NCBI GenBank assembly: GCA_002632355.1
Contig: NSJJ01000006.1
Coordinates: 1 to 64,000 of the forward strand
Length of the DNA: 64,000 bases
Direction: 5' to 3'
DNA from: Sulfuricella denitrificans
GTDB lineage: Bacteria; Pseudomonadota; Gammaproteobacteria; Burkholderiales; Sulfuricellaceae
Shown here: positions 16,501 through 25,167 of the stretch, piece after piece
Numbering within the stretch: position 1 is the first letter of the stretch
How the letters are laid out: the number at the start of each line of letters is the position of its first letter
Notes under the pieces: generated by a model
The model's input: only the letters and a program-made list of their open reading frames with translations
Told to the model about the DNA's origin: nothing
The model's database searches: none
Position numbers and translations under genes: made by a program

Positions 16501-16660
16501 GCGCCTTGATGATGACCTTGACCTGGGTCGAAGCCACATCGGGGAAAGCATCGATCGGTAGCTGCTTGAACGCAAAGGCACCGGCACCAATCAGAACCAG
16601 GGTGGTGATGACAACCGCCAGCCGCTGGGTCAGTGCTAATTCAATCAGGCGGGTGAGCAT
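13586..16660 (-). CDS. heavy-metal efflux RND pump, CzcA/CusA family
   Basis: 1024-residue inner-membrane proton antiporter. It has the RND arrangement: one N-terminal helix, large periplasmic loop (about 35-335), six helices, second loop (about 555-860), five helices. The fourth-helix motif AIGMLVDAAVVVVEN carries the proton-relay Asp and is of HME-RND type, though it lacks the DFG element typical of Zn/Co CzcA, so copper, silver or another cation is equally possible. It pumps metal from periplasm or cytoplasm through the TolC-type channel. The start overlaps the adaptor stop by one base. Confidence 0.93.
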   Translation of the reverse strand: MLTRLIELALTQRLAVVITTLVLIGAGAFAFKQLPIDAFPDVASTQVKVIIKAPGMTPEEVESRIVALIEVELLGIPNKKMLRSVSKYALTDITIDFEDGTDIYWARNQVTERLTGVMKDLPSGVSGGLAPITTPLGEMLMFTIEGGDLSPLERRSLLDWVIRPALRTLPGVADVNVLGGLVRSFEVMPDNAALQARGVSLEQLQKVLESNNRNDGAGRLKDGEEVLLVRSEGSIKTLDDLRAIVITSREGQVVRVGDVATVRIGHLSRYGTVTKDGKGEAVQGLVLGLRGANAQTVVEGVKARLKEIAPSLPPGVKTEIFYDRGSLVERAVGTVSKALLEAIVLVVILLLLFLGNLRAAIVVAVTLPLAALFTFILMRQFGMSANLMSLGGLAIAIGMLVDAAVVVVENVVSHLAHDRSAKNIPHLHVIYRAVKEVVMPVASGVVIIIVVFLPLLTLQGLEGKLFIPVALTIVFALAGSLILSLTVIPVLASYLLRPSGHDDPWLVSKLTAAYMPALEWALKHGKLVAIGAVAALVLTMAVYPLIGKTFMPVMDEGDIIIGLEKLPSINLKNSFDLDMKIQRAIMDKVPEVKGIVARVGSDELGLDPMGFNQTDTFLILKPRDQWRKPDKEWLTDQLREVLKDFPGIAHSFTQPIDMRVSEMVIGVRGDVAVKIFGPDLATLNQQAEKIETVLKGIKGSEDVYRVMNEGVQYLKIDIDRLAAGRMGLSVDEIGNTLRFQLEGQVLGVVLEGVRRTPVLLRGSDNVRDIPAVFANLRLTLPSGQSVPLESIASLKRVDGPVKIERENSQRYAVVQTNVRGRDLVGFVEEAKQAVAQQAPSPSGYSLTWGGQFENQQRAAGRLAIVVPVALGLIHLLLFATFGSMRQAWLVFANIPFALIGGVWALWFSGEYLSVPASVGFIALLGIAVLNGVVMVSYFNQLRDQGMALAEVVVEGARRRLRPVMMTASITAFGLVPLLFASGPGSEIQKPLAIVVIGGLLSSTLLTLIILPLLYQRFGVSGRTK

Positions 16661-17757
16661 TATTCACCTCCTTTGCCAAGTCCTTGCCAAGCCGCTTTGA
16701 GCGCCACCGTTCCCTTGGTCACCACTTTCTCGTCGCCCTTGAAATCACCCCCAAAGGTTGCCGAAGATATGGTTTGCGACAGCACCTGCACCACCTGCAG
16801 GTGGTAACCGGACGGGGTCTGCACAAAGACATAGGTCTCCCCCCCATCGCGCATCAGGGCGCCATTGCCTACCACCCACTGCTTCGCTCCCGAGGCCATG
16901 CCCAGTACAGCCTCGACATATTGGCCGGGGCGCAAATTGTCCGCGCCCTCGGTAATCTCGGCACGCACCATAACGGTCTGATTCGCTTCTGCAATCCCCC
17001 GCCCGATGGAAATCACCTTGCCGCTGGCCTGCAAAGCCGGCACACGCGCCGAGGCACCCGCCTGCAGGGCGCTCACCTGGGAAAGCGGCACCTGGATTTC
17101 GAGCCACAACGGAGAAAGACGGGCCACCTTGAACAGGGGTGCGGCAACTTCCACGCGCTGCCCCGGGGCAAGCATTTGCTCCATGACAACCCCTTCGATG
17201 GGGGAAACCACATCCAGCGCGCTGCCAACCGACTGGCCGGACTGCAGCTTCAGTATCGCTGCTTCGCCCATACCTGCCAGTCGCAGTGCCTGTTTTTTCT
17301 CGCTGGCCGCTGCCACCGAAGTCAGCGCGCTGTTGCGGGTCGCAAGAAAGCGGCTTTCGGCCACAATGCCATCCTTGAACAACTTCTCATCACGGCTCAA
17401 TGAGTTCTGCGCCAGTTGAGATTGCAGTGCCGCCTGCAAATAATCGCGCTGCAACTCGGCTAGACCGGGACTCTGCAGGCGTGCCAGCACCTGCCCTTTC
17501 CTCACCGTCTGGTTGACGGCTACCGCCATGCTTTCGACCATGCCCGGCAGAGGCGCGCTGACGATCCGGATCTGCTGGTTGGGGATCACCACCTGGGCTG
17601 GCAGGGCATTGCCCGCAAGTATCGATGACGAGGCGATGGGCTGGGTCTCGATACCCAGCGCCTGGGATTGTCTGGCTGTCATGGGTACGTCATTGCCGGC
17701 AACGGCCAGACCCACCCAGCAAAGATTCAGGGCGACAAGAAAACGCTTCAATTGCAT
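16660..17757 (-). CDS. periplasmic adaptor of RND metal efflux, CzcB-like
   Basis: 365-residue membrane fusion protein with signal peptide (cut after about residue 21, AVAG). Barrel-sandwich hybrid (about 55-90 and 165-210), a helical hairpin between (about 95-160), then beta-barrel and membrane-proximal domains. It bridges the inner-membrane pump and the outer channel. It lacks the N-terminal His-rich extension of classical CzcB. Second gene of the operon, 98 bp after the small exported protein. Confidence 0.88.
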   Translation of the reverse strand: MQLKRFLVALNLCWVGLAVAGNDVPMTARQSQALGIETQPIASSSILAGNALPAQVVIPNQQIRIVSAPLPGMVESMAVAVNQTVRKGQVLARLQSPGLAELQRDYLQAALQSQLAQNSLSRDEKLFKDGIVAESRFLATRNSALTSVAAASEKKQALRLAGMGEAAILKLQSGQSVGSALDVVSPIEGVVMEQMLAPGQRVEVAAPLFKVARLSPLWLEIQVPLSQVSALQAGASARVPALQASGKVISIGRGIAEANQTVMVRAEITEGADNLRPGQYVEAVLGMASGAKQWVVGNGALMRDGGETYVFVQTPSGYHLQVVQVLSQTISSATFGGDFKGDEKVVTKGTVALKAAWQGLGKGGE

Positions 17758-17855
17758 ATGAACTCCCTCCCCCGGAACAGTGGTGCAGGGGAAAATCAGG
17801 TTTGGTAAAAAACTCGGCTATGGCTGTAACTGCGGGCCATAGTTAAAACCGGGAA

Positions 17856-18254
17856 TTAAATCAGCGCGGGAGGAGGCGCCTGAGAGAAGGGGATGAAATG
17901 GCCGCTGCTGCCGCCGGGCAGCGCAGCATCGTGCGAAACGAGCGGGAATTGTTCATGACAGGCAGAAACAGGGGGGGACTGAAGCAGCAGAGGCTGAGCC
18001 ACATCGGAGAGCAGCATCGCGCTGTCCTGACGGTACTCATGTGCCATGCCGATCGCCGGAGACTCATCGTCAAAGGCGCTCATCACCTGGGTGTGAACAG
18101 CATCCATGCCGCCGACATGAGACCTGGATACATCGTAAAGATGCACCCCGCCACCCTGGCCGGCGCCAAGCGTGTGGGCGTGCAGTAGCGGCGCGAAGCA
18201 CTGCAGCAGGGTCAGCAGAATGATCAGAACAAAAGTGTTCCGGTTCGGGGTCAT
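17856..18254 (-). CDS. small exported protein heading the metal-efflux operon
   Basis: 132 residues. A hydrophobic N terminus (about 8-26) ending in LLHAHT looks like a signal peptide, followed by a Gly/His/Asp/Met-bearing tail with nine scattered His. Short exported proteins with HAH motifs often precede czc- or cus-like operons and are thought to bind metal in the periplasm. No named family is recognised. It is the first gene of the set that runs through adaptor, pump, DUF3240 and channel. Confidence 0.65.
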   Translation of the reverse strand: MTPNRNTFVLIILLTLLQCFAPLLHAHTLGAGQGGGVHLYDVSRSHVGGMDAVHTQVMSAFDDESPAIGMAHEYRQDSAMLLSDVAQPLLLQSPPVSACHEQFPLVSHDAALPGGSSGHFIPFSQAPPPALI

Positions 18255-18275
18255 GGCCGGGATATTAAACTCGAT

Positions 18276-18842
18276 CTAAATTTTAGGCAAGGTGACGCCG
18301 ACCTGGCCCTGATACTTGCCGCCGCGATCCTTGTAGGAGGTTTCGCACACTTCGTCGGACTCGAAGAACAAAACCTGGGCCACGCCCTCGTTGGCGTAAA
18401 TCTTCGCCGGCAGCGGCGTGGTGTTGGAAAATTCCAGCGTCACATAGCCTTCCCACTCGGGCTCGAAAGGCGTGACATTGACGATGATGCCGCAGCGGGC
18501 ATACGTCGATTTACCCAGGCAGATGGTGAGCACATTACGCGGAATGCGAAAGTATTCGACCGTACGAGCCAGCGCAAAGGAATTGGGCGGGATGATGCAA
18601 TAATCCGCATGCACCTCGACGAAGGAATTGGGGTCGAAGTTTTTCGGATCGACAATGGTGCTATTGATGTTGGTGAAGAGCTTGAATTCGTTGGAGCAGC
18701 GAATATCGTAGCCATAGCTTGATGTCCCGTAGGAAACGATCTTGTGGCCGTTTGCCTCTCTCACCTGACCCGCCTCGAAAGGGTCAATCATGCCGTGCTG
18801 TTCCGCCATCCTGCGGATCCACTTGTCCGATTTGATGCTCAT
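18276..18842 (-). CDS. dcd: dCTP deaminase
   Basis: Converts dCTP to dUTP plus ammonia, feeding dTTP synthesis. 188 residues, close to the enterobacterial length. The characteristic segments are present: the N terminus [36 protein letters not shown] in the middle, and the active-site strand [14 protein letters not shown] with its catalytic Glu near residue 135. Cytoplasmic homotrimer. Same strand as apbC, separated by 103 bp containing an inverted repeat. Confidence 0.95.
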   Translation of the reverse strand: MSIKSDKWIRRMAEQHGMIDPFEAGQVREANGHKIVSYGTSSYGYDIRCSNEFKLFTNINSTIVDPKNFDPNSFVEVHADYCIIPPNSFALARTVEYFRIPRNVLTICLGKSTYARCGIIVNVTPFEPEWEGYVTLEFSNTTPLPAKIYANEGVAQVLFFESDEVCETSYKDRGGKYQGQVGVTLPKI

Positions 18843-18853
18843 GTTTTCTCCGT

Positions 18854-18940
18854 GAAAATGTGAAGCGTGAAACGTGGAGTGTAAATGAAAGGGGGCTTCC
18901 CTTCACTATTCACCATTCACATTTCACGCTTCACCCTTCA
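18854..18940. repeat. imperfect inverted repeat built from TGAAGCGTGAAA-type words
   Basis: The left arm (about 18854-18888) and right arm (about 18901-18940) are imperfect reverse complements; GTGAAGCGTGAAA occurs in the left arm and its exact complement TTTCACGCTTCAC in the right. Each arm is itself a run of near-repeated 7-8-mers. It lies between apbC and dcd and could fold into a long hairpin in their shared transcript. Confidence 0.65.
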
Positions 18941-18945
18941 CTACA

Positions 18946-20034
18946 TTACGTATTTTGAATCACGATACTCGGGAAGCGCGCACTGAAGTCCTGCGCCTGT
19001 TCGGCCACGCGGATCGCCACTTTACGGGCGATGTCGCGATAAATCATGGAAATGCGCGAATCCGGCTCGGCCACCACGGTCGGCTTGCCGGAGTCGGTTT
19101 CCACGCGAATGCGCATATCCAGCGGCAGCGAGCCGAGGAATTCCACTTCGTAGTCCTGACACATTTTCTCGCCGCCGCCAGCACCGAAGATACGCTCTTC
19201 GTGACCGCAGTTGGAACAGATGTGCAGGCTCATATTTTCCACGATGCCGAGAATGGGGATGCCCACCTTCTCGAACATTTTCAGACCCTTGCGCGCGTCG
19301 ATCAGGGCAATATCCTGTGGCGTGGTGACGATCACGGCACCGGTGACCGGCACGCGTTGCGCCAGGGTGAGCTGGATGTCGCCGGTGCCGGGCGGCAGGT
19401 CGACCACCAGATAGTCGAGGTCTTTCCACTTGGTGTCGTTGAGCAGCTGTTCCAGCGCCTGGGTGACCATCGGGCCGCGCCATACCATGGGCTGCTCCAC
19501 GTCCACCAGGAAGCCGATAGACATGGCCTGAATGCCGTGGCCCATCATGGGTTCCATGCTCTGCCCGTCGGCCGAATCGGGGCGGCCTTCGATGCCCAGC
19601 ATGGTGGGCTGGGACGGGCCGTAAATATCGGCATCCATGATGCCGACGGTAGCGCCCTCGGCAGCCAGCGCCAGCGCCAGGTTGACTGCGGTGGTGGATT
19701 TGCCCACGCCGCCCTTGCCCGAAGCCACTGCGATCACGTTCTTCACACCGGGGATTAGCTTCACACCTTTTTGCACGGCATGCGAAACAATTTTCTGGCT
19801 CATGTTGACGGTCACGTCACCCACGCCGGAAATGGTTTTCAGCTTGTCCATCACCAGTTTCTGGATGTCGCCCATCACGCCCTTGGCAGGGTAGCCAAGG
19901 ACGATGTCCACACTCACGTTGTTGCCGTCCACCTTGATGCTCTTGGCGGACTTGCTGGACATGTAATCCTTTTTGGTATGCGGATCGATCAATTCCTTCA
20001 GCGCGGTTTGCACCTGCAGTTCTGAAACAGCCAT
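18946..20034 (-). CDS. apbC: iron-sulfur carrier protein, Mrp/ApbC (NBP35 family)
   Basis: Cytoplasmic P-loop ATPase that carries [4Fe-4S] clusters to apoproteins. From ATG 20034 (GGAG 7 nt upstream) it has 362 residues; a longer frame exists but lacks the ribosome-binding site. An N-terminal DUF59/MIP18-like domain (about 5-85) is followed by the deviant Walker A GKGGVGKS (106-113) and a C-terminal CxxC (ICSNCG, near 285) that binds the bridging cluster. Divergent from metG, 134 bp apart, a common betaproteobacterial arrangement. Confidence 0.94.
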   Translation of the reverse strand: MAVSELQVQTALKELIDPHTKKDYMSSKSAKSIKVDGNNVSVDIVLGYPAKGVMGDIQKLVMDKLKTISGVGDVTVNMSQKIVSHAVQKGVKLIPGVKNVIAVASGKGGVGKSTTAVNLALALAAEGATVGIMDADIYGPSQPTMLGIEGRPDSADGQSMEPMMGHGIQAMSIGFLVDVEQPMVWRGPMVTQALEQLLNDTKWKDLDYLVVDLPPGTGDIQLTLAQRVPVTGAVIVTTPQDIALIDARKGLKMFEKVGIPILGIVENMSLHICSNCGHEERIFGAGGGEKMCQDYEVEFLGSLPLDMRIRVETDSGKPTVVAEPDSRISMIYRDIARKVAIRVAEQAQDFSARFPSIVIQNT

Positions 20035-20168
20035 GCTTGCTCCTAAATAATTCGGGCTACTGATAAAATAGCGAAGTTTAAACAATAAAAATCGGCGCGC
20101 CTACTAGCTTAGCAATCCTGTCGGCAGCCGACTTTGTTACAATTTCATTTTTCCGTTCCGAGCTTCCC

Positions 20169-22265
20169 ATGACACGCAAAATTCTGGTCACGTCCGCCCT
20201 GCCCTATGCTAACGGCAGCATCCACCTCGGGCACCTGGTGGAATATATACAGACCGATATCTGGGTACGGTTTCATAAAATGCAAGCGGACACGCAATGT
20301 TTCTATGTCTGCGCCGACGATACCCACGGCACGCCCATCATGCTGCGCGCAGAAAAGGAAGACATCTCCCCGGAACAGCTAATCGACCGCGTGTGGAACG
20401 AGCATACGAGCGACTTCAGCGGCTTTCATATCGAATTCGACAACTATTACTCAACTAACTCCGACGAAAACAAGGAACTCGCACAGTCGATTTACCGCAA
20501 GCTGCGCGATGAAGCAAAACTGATCGATACCAGAATCATCGAGCAGTTCTACGACCCGGAAAAGGAAATGTTCCTGCCGGACCGCTTCATCAAGGGCGAG
20601 TGTCCCAAGTGCCACGCCCTGGACCAGTATGGCGATTCCTGCGAGGCCTGCGGCGCCACCTATTCACCCACCGACCTGATCAACCCGGTGTCCGCCGTTT
20701 CCGGCGCAACACCAGTGCGCAAGGAATCCGAGCATTATTTCTTCAAACTCGGCGACGACAGATGCAAGGCTTTCCTCACTAGCTGGACACAAGCACAGGG
20801 CCATTTGCAGGCCGAAGCCTCCAACAAGATGCAGGAATGGCTCGAATCCGGCCTGAACAACTGGGACATCTCACGCGATGCGCCCTACTTCGGCTTCGAA
20901 ATTCCAGACGCGCCAGGCAAATATTTCTACGTCTGGCTGGACGCGCCCATCGGCTACATGGCCAGCTTCATGAACCTGGCAAAACGCGAAGGACTGAACT
21001 TCGACGAATTCTGGAAGGAAGGCTCCGATACCGAGCTTTATCACTTCATCGGCAAGGATATTCTCTACTTCCATGCCCTGTTCTGGCCGGCCACGCTGAA
21101 GTTTTCCGGCCACCGCACGCCTACCAGCGTCTTTGCCCACGGTTTCCTCACCGTGAACGGCCAGAAAATGTCCAAGTCGCGCGGCACCTTCATCACCGCC
21201 GAGAGCTACCTGCAGCACCTCAACCCGGAATACCTGCGCTACTACTACGCTGCCAAGCTGAACGGCAGCATGGAGGACATCGACCTCAGCCTGGAAGACT
21301 TCACTGCCCGCGTCAACAGCGACCTGGTGGGCAAGTACGTCAATATCGCCAGCCGCGCTGCCGGTTTTATCCACAAGCGCTTCGAGGGCCGTCTTATCTC
21401 AGCTGAAGAACGCCGGCAACCGGAGGAGGAAGAACTCGAAACCCAGCTACTCGGCTCTGAAGAAATGATTGCGCGCGCCTATGCCGAACGCGATTTCAGC
21501 AAGGCGATTCGCGAAATCATGCGTCTTACCGACCTGGTGAACCAGTTCGTCGACCAGAACAAACCCTGGGAACTGGCCAAGAAGCCCGAGATGGAAAAGC
21601 GCCTGCACCAGGTTTGCAGCGAAAGCCTGAACGCTTTCCGCATCCTCACCATTTACCTCAAGCCGGTGTTGCCTCAGCTCGCAACCAGGGTGGAGCAGTT
21701 CCTGAACCTGGAGGGAAAAATGGGTTGGCAGGACCTCACGACCTACCCCACCAACGCCATCAACACCTATGAACACCTCATGACCCGGATCGACCCGAAA
21801 CAGGTAGAAGCCATGATCGAAGCCAACAAAGCCACGCTCGCACCAGCCACCGAGCCGCATTCTCAGGCACGCCATGCCGAAAAACAGGCTCACGAAACTC
21901 AGCCCGCATCCGGGACAAGCATCGCGCCCATCGCCGAAACCATTTCCATCGACGATTTCAGCAAGATCGACCTGCGCATCGCCAGGATTGTTAACGCCGA
22001 ACATGTCGAAGGCGCGGACAAGCTGCTGCAGCTCACGCTGGATATCGGCGAAGGCAAGACCCGCAATGTGTTCGCCGGGATCAAATCGGCCTATGCCCCG
22101 GAAAAGCTGATCGGCCGCATGACCGTGATGGTCGCCAACCTCGCCCCGCGCAAGATGAAGTTCGGCCTGTCCGAAGGCATGGTGCTGGCGGCTTCGGGCG
22201 ACACGCCGGGTCTTTTCATCCTCAGTCCGGATGATGGCGCGCAACCGGGGATGCGGGTCAAGTAG
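20169..22265 (+). CDS. metG: methionyl-tRNA synthetase
   Basis: Attaches methionine to initiator and elongator tRNA-Met. 698 residues, the long dimeric form. Class I motifs HLGH (19-22) and KMSKS (near 333-337); a four-Cys zinc knuckle CPKC...CEAC (near 144-162); and a C-terminal EMAP-like tRNA-binding domain from about residue 594, joined by an Ala/Glu/His-rich linker. The SRPBCC protein follows 15 bp downstream and may be cotranscribed. Confidence 0.97.
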   Translation: MTRKILVTSALPYANGSIHLGHLVEYIQTDIWVRFHKMQADTQCFYVCADDTHGTPIMLRAEKEDISPEQLIDRVWNEHTSDFSGFHIEFDNYYSTNSDENKELAQSIYRKLRDEAKLIDTRIIEQFYDPEKEMFLPDRFIKGECPKCHALDQYGDSCEACGATYSPTDLINPVSAVSGATPVRKESEHYFFKLGDDRCKAFLTSWTQAQGHLQAEASNKMQEWLESGLNNWDISRDAPYFGFEIPDAPGKYFYVWLDAPIGYMASFMNLAKREGLNFDEFWKEGSDTELYHFIGKDILYFHALFWPATLKFSGHRTPTSVFAHGFLTVNGQKMSKSRGTFITAESYLQHLNPEYLRYYYAAKLNGSMEDIDLSLEDFTARVNSDLVGKYVNIASRAAGFIHKRFEGRLISAEERRQPEEEELETQLLGSEEMIARAYAERDFSKAIREIMRLTDLVNQFVDQNKPWELAKKPEMEKRLHQVCSESLNAFRILTIYLKPVLPQLATRVEQFLNLEGKMGWQDLTTYPTNAINTYEHLMTRIDPKQVEAMIEANKATLAPATEPHSQARHAEKQAHETQPASGTSIAPIAETISIDDFSKIDLRIARIVNAEHVEGADKLLQLTLDIGEGKTRNVFAGIKSAYAPEKLIGRMTVMVANLAPRKMKFGLSEGMVLAASGDTPGLFILSPDDGAQPGMRVK

Positions 22266-22280
22266 TTCGGCGAAGCAGCC

Positions 22281-22889
22281 ATGCGCGCCAGACTGGCTCT
22301 TTTTCTTGTCGCCTCAAGCCCGTGCATCGCTCAAGCACTCATCCTGCCTGAGCAGGATATCAACGTTCACACCGAACGTGACGGCGACACACTGCACGTC
22401 ACTGTGGACATGCGGGTGGCGGTAAAGCCCAGAAGAGCCTGGGAAGTCATGACCGACTTTGACCGCATGGCGGAGTTTATTCCCAATCTTTCCAGCAGCA
22501 AGATCGCCTCTCGCAAGGGCAATCTTCTCAAGGTGGAGCAGAAAGGAAGCTATAGCCTGGGGTTGTGGAACTTCCCCTTTGAATCCATGCGCGATGTAGC
22601 GCTTTTCCCCTATTCCAGAATCACTTCCCACGCGACCAGTGGCAGCATGAAAAACATGGATAGCATCACCTATCTGGAGGCTGACGGCCAGAACACCCGG
22701 ATCAACTACAACGCAACCCTGACACCATCCGTCTCGATTCCATCGCTGATCGGGGCAACTCTGGTCAGCAACGAAGTTCGCGAACGGTTTCATGGCATGC
22801 GTGATGAGATGGTGCGGCGCGAACAATCCGCCAGACTATCCAGTCCGAATATGGCGGCAATACGAAAGAAAACGCAGAGAGGCACATAA
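22281..22889 (+). CDS. exported SRPBCC (START/COQ10-like) domain protein
   Basis: 202 residues; the first 18-20 form a signal peptide (ALFLVASSPCIAQA). The body (about 28-180) has the polyketide cyclase/COQ10 helix-grip pattern: VAVKPRRAWEVMTDFDRMAEFIPNL is the usual opening. Such folds bind hydrophobic ligands; a periplasmic version in betaproteobacteria is common but has no known role. Close behind metG. Confidence 0.75.
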   Translation: MRARLALFLVASSPCIAQALILPEQDINVHTERDGDTLHVTVDMRVAVKPRRAWEVMTDFDRMAEFIPNLSSSKIASRKGNLLKVEQKGSYSLGLWNFPFESMRDVALFPYSRITSHATSGSMKNMDSITYLEADGQNTRINYNATLTPSVSIPSLIGATLVSNEVRERFHGMRDEMVRREQSARLSSPNMAAIRKKTQRGT

Positions 22890-22902
22890 AGCGCCTGATG
22901 GC

Positions 22903-23340
22903 TCAGGTCAGTAGCGGGTGCATCCACACGAACATGACCTGTCCCTGTGAATCTGCAAGCCGGGCCAGCTCCGCGAGCTCTTCCACCAGGGAACGTACCT
23001 CTTCCGAGGGCCAGCCGCTCATCTCGAATTCTTCCGTAGCAGCCAGCTCATCACCCACAGCCTCCGCCGCCTCTTCTTCGAGGGCAGCCAGTTTCTCCAT
23101 CGCCTCGTCCGGAATTCGCAACACAATTGGGCCTTCGTCACCCGCCACATAAACCGGTTCATAGGCGTAGAAGGCATCTTCCAGACCGTCGCCGGTCAGC
23201 AGGCAATGCAGCGTTACGATTTTGGCGGTATCGATATCTCTGGCCTCGATGCCGCTCCACTCGACGACAGGGTGCTGCGACTCGCCGATCGCCTCGGCTT
23301 CGTCCTCGTCCGCACTAACGATGTTTACCAGAATGCCCAT
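22903..23340 (-). CDS. hypothetical acidic protein
   Basis: 145 residues, strongly acidic (more than a quarter Asp plus Glu), no signal peptide or membrane segment. The middle (about 75-125) is Glu/Ala-rich and probably helical. No family recognised. Convergent with the SRPBCC gene, 13 bp apart, and divergent from the FapA-type gene. Codon use is like that of its neighbours, so it is probably a real gene. Confidence 0.6.
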   Translation of the reverse strand: MGILVNIVSADEDEAEAIGESQHPVVEWSGIEARDIDTAKIVTLHCLLTGDGLEDAFYAYEPVYVAGDEGPIVLRIPDEAMEKLAALEEEAAEAVGDELAATEEFEMSGWPSEEVRSLVEELAELARLADSQGQVMFVWMHPLLT

Positions 23341-23468
23341 TGCCTGCTCTCATGATTTGCCTGATGAACAGGCATTTTACCTTTTTATGCGCATGTCAGT
23401 AACACAGCCGAATATCAGGCCGCTATCATAAAAACCTGATACCCTTCTCAAAACAAGGGGAGTGCCAG

Positions 23469-25112
23469 ATGGGCGAAGCGCAGGACGCACAGGATCAGGC
23501 TTTAACACTTTCTGTATCCGACGACGGCCGCAAACTGTTGGCCAGCGTTTCGCCAGCAGAAAACCTGTCCCCGATCGATCTTGACTGGCTACGGGAAAAA
23601 ATTTCCGCTGCGGGCCATGCGCAAATTTTTCTCTTCGAGCCAGCACTGGCTCAGCTGATCAAGCAGTTTTCCACTGCCCGCGAGCCATTCAGCCTGGAGA
23701 TCGGTGAGGTGCGCGATGCCCGCGCGGCCGTCGAAGTTGCAACTGACAAAATGACAGCCTGGCTCACCGTGACGCCTCCCTGCGGTGGCGCAGCCATCAC
23801 CCGGGAGCAAATTGACCGTGCGCTGGCTGAAAACAATATCACCACCGGCATTATTGAGAGCGAATTCGAACGCGTACTGGAAAGCGGTGCTTCAGACAAA
23901 GTCCTGATCGCACAGGGCCGCGAGCCCGTCCATGGCGAGGATGGCCGCCTGCAATGCCTGATCGCCATGGTCAAGGACCGCCATCCCCACCTTGATGAAC
24001 ATGACATCGCCAACTACCGCGACCTGGGCGGCATCCTCACGGTGCACCAGGGTGATCGCCTGATGCAAAAACATCCGCCCACGCCAGGCGAAGCCGGGGA
24101 AAATGTGCTGGGGCAGGTCATCCCGGCCAAGCCCGGCAAGGAAGCCATGTATTCGCCCCAACTCAATGGCGCATTGGTTGATCCGGAAGATCCCGCTTTC
24201 CTGATTGCGGAAATTTCCGGCCAGCCGGTGGAAGTCAGCCATGGCATGACCGTGGAACCGACCGTTACACTTCAGACGGTAGATTTATCCACCGGCAACG
24301 TGGATTTTGACGGCACCATCCACATCGCCCGCGACGTACATTCCGGCATGACGATCCGCGCTACCGGTGATATCCATGTGGACGGCACAGTCGAGGCAGC
24401 CACGCTTGATGCCGGAGGCGATATCATCGTCAAGGGCGGTATCATCGGCCACGGCGAGGTCCTTGGACACCCGGACGAAAAGCAACAAGCGGATATCGCC
24501 CGCATACGCTGCAAAGGCTCTTGCTCTGCACACTTCATCGAGAATGCCAGCGTCGAAACCGGCGACAGCATACTGGTGGCCAATCTGGTGATGCAAAGTG
24601 AACTGGCTGCGCTCAACCAGATCATGGTCGGCAAGCCCGGCTCGGGCACGGGGCGCATCGTGGGGGGTCTGACAGAAGCCACCCTGCTGGTGCAGGCCGC
24701 AACGATCGGCTCGCCCTCTGGTGTAAAAACCCGGGTAATGGTGGGTTCCAACCCATATTTGCATGAAAAATTGAAGCGCGCAAACCAGTTCCTGGATGCA
24801 AAAGCCACGGAAATGATCGAAGTCGTCAAGCTGCTGAACTTTATCGGAAGCCACCCGGAGCGTATACCGGCCGGCATTCTCGCCAAGGCGGAAAACACGC
24901 AAATGGCCTTGATGCTGGATATTGAAACGCTACAGGAAGAGAGGGAACAGATCGAACTCGAACTTGTGCTTTCCATGGACGCCAAGGTGGTAATAGAAAA
25001 AACGATTTTCGGCGGTGTTCAGATCGAGATCGGCGGAAAAATCCACCAGGCCGACATACAACGCAGCGGCGGGACCTTTACCCTCGGAGAAGAGGGCATT
25101 GTTTTTCAGTAA
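23469..25112 (+). CDS. FapA family protein (DUF342)
   Basis: 547 residues. The C-terminal two thirds form a right-handed beta-helix of the DUF342/FapA type (about 170-420, with segments such as GNVDFDGTIHIARDVHSGMTIRATGDIHVDGTVEAATLDAGGDIIVKGGI, here given only by position 277-325), then a coiled-coil region (about 440-505) and a short beta end. FapA proteins are linked to polar flagella, surface motility and cell polarity but the mechanism is unclear. No flagellar gene is nearby. Ribosome-binding site GGGGAG lies 8 nt before the ATG. Monocistronic. Confidence 0.8.
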   Translation: MGEAQDAQDQALTLSVSDDGRKLLASVSPAENLSPIDLDWLREKISAAGHAQIFLFEPALAQLIKQFSTAREPFSLEIGEVRDARAAVEVATDKMTAWLTVTPPCGGAAITREQIDRALAENNITTGIIESEFERVLESGASDKVLIAQGREPVHGEDGRLQCLIAMVKDRHPHLDEHDIANYRDLGGILTVHQGDRLMQKHPPTPGEAGENVLGQVIPAKPGKEAMYSPQLNGALVDPEDPAFLIAEISGQPVEVSHGMTVEPTVTLQTVDLSTGNVDFDGTIHIARDVHSGMTIRATGDIHVDGTVEAATLDAGGDIIVKGGIIGHGEVLGHPDEKQQADIARIRCKGSCSAHFIENASVETGDSILVANLVMQSELAALNQIMVGKPGSGTGRIVGGLTEATLLVQAATIGSPSGVKTRVMVGSNPYLHEKLKRANQFLDAKATEMIEVVKLLNFIGSHPERIPAGILAKAENTQMALMLDIETLQEEREQIELELVLSMDAKVVIEKTIFGGVQIEIGGKIHQADIQRSGGTFTLGEEGIVFQ

Positions 25113-25167
25113 TCACCGGATCGACCCCCCCCCCGTCGAACAATATTAGAAGGGTTGAAACCCGGCC

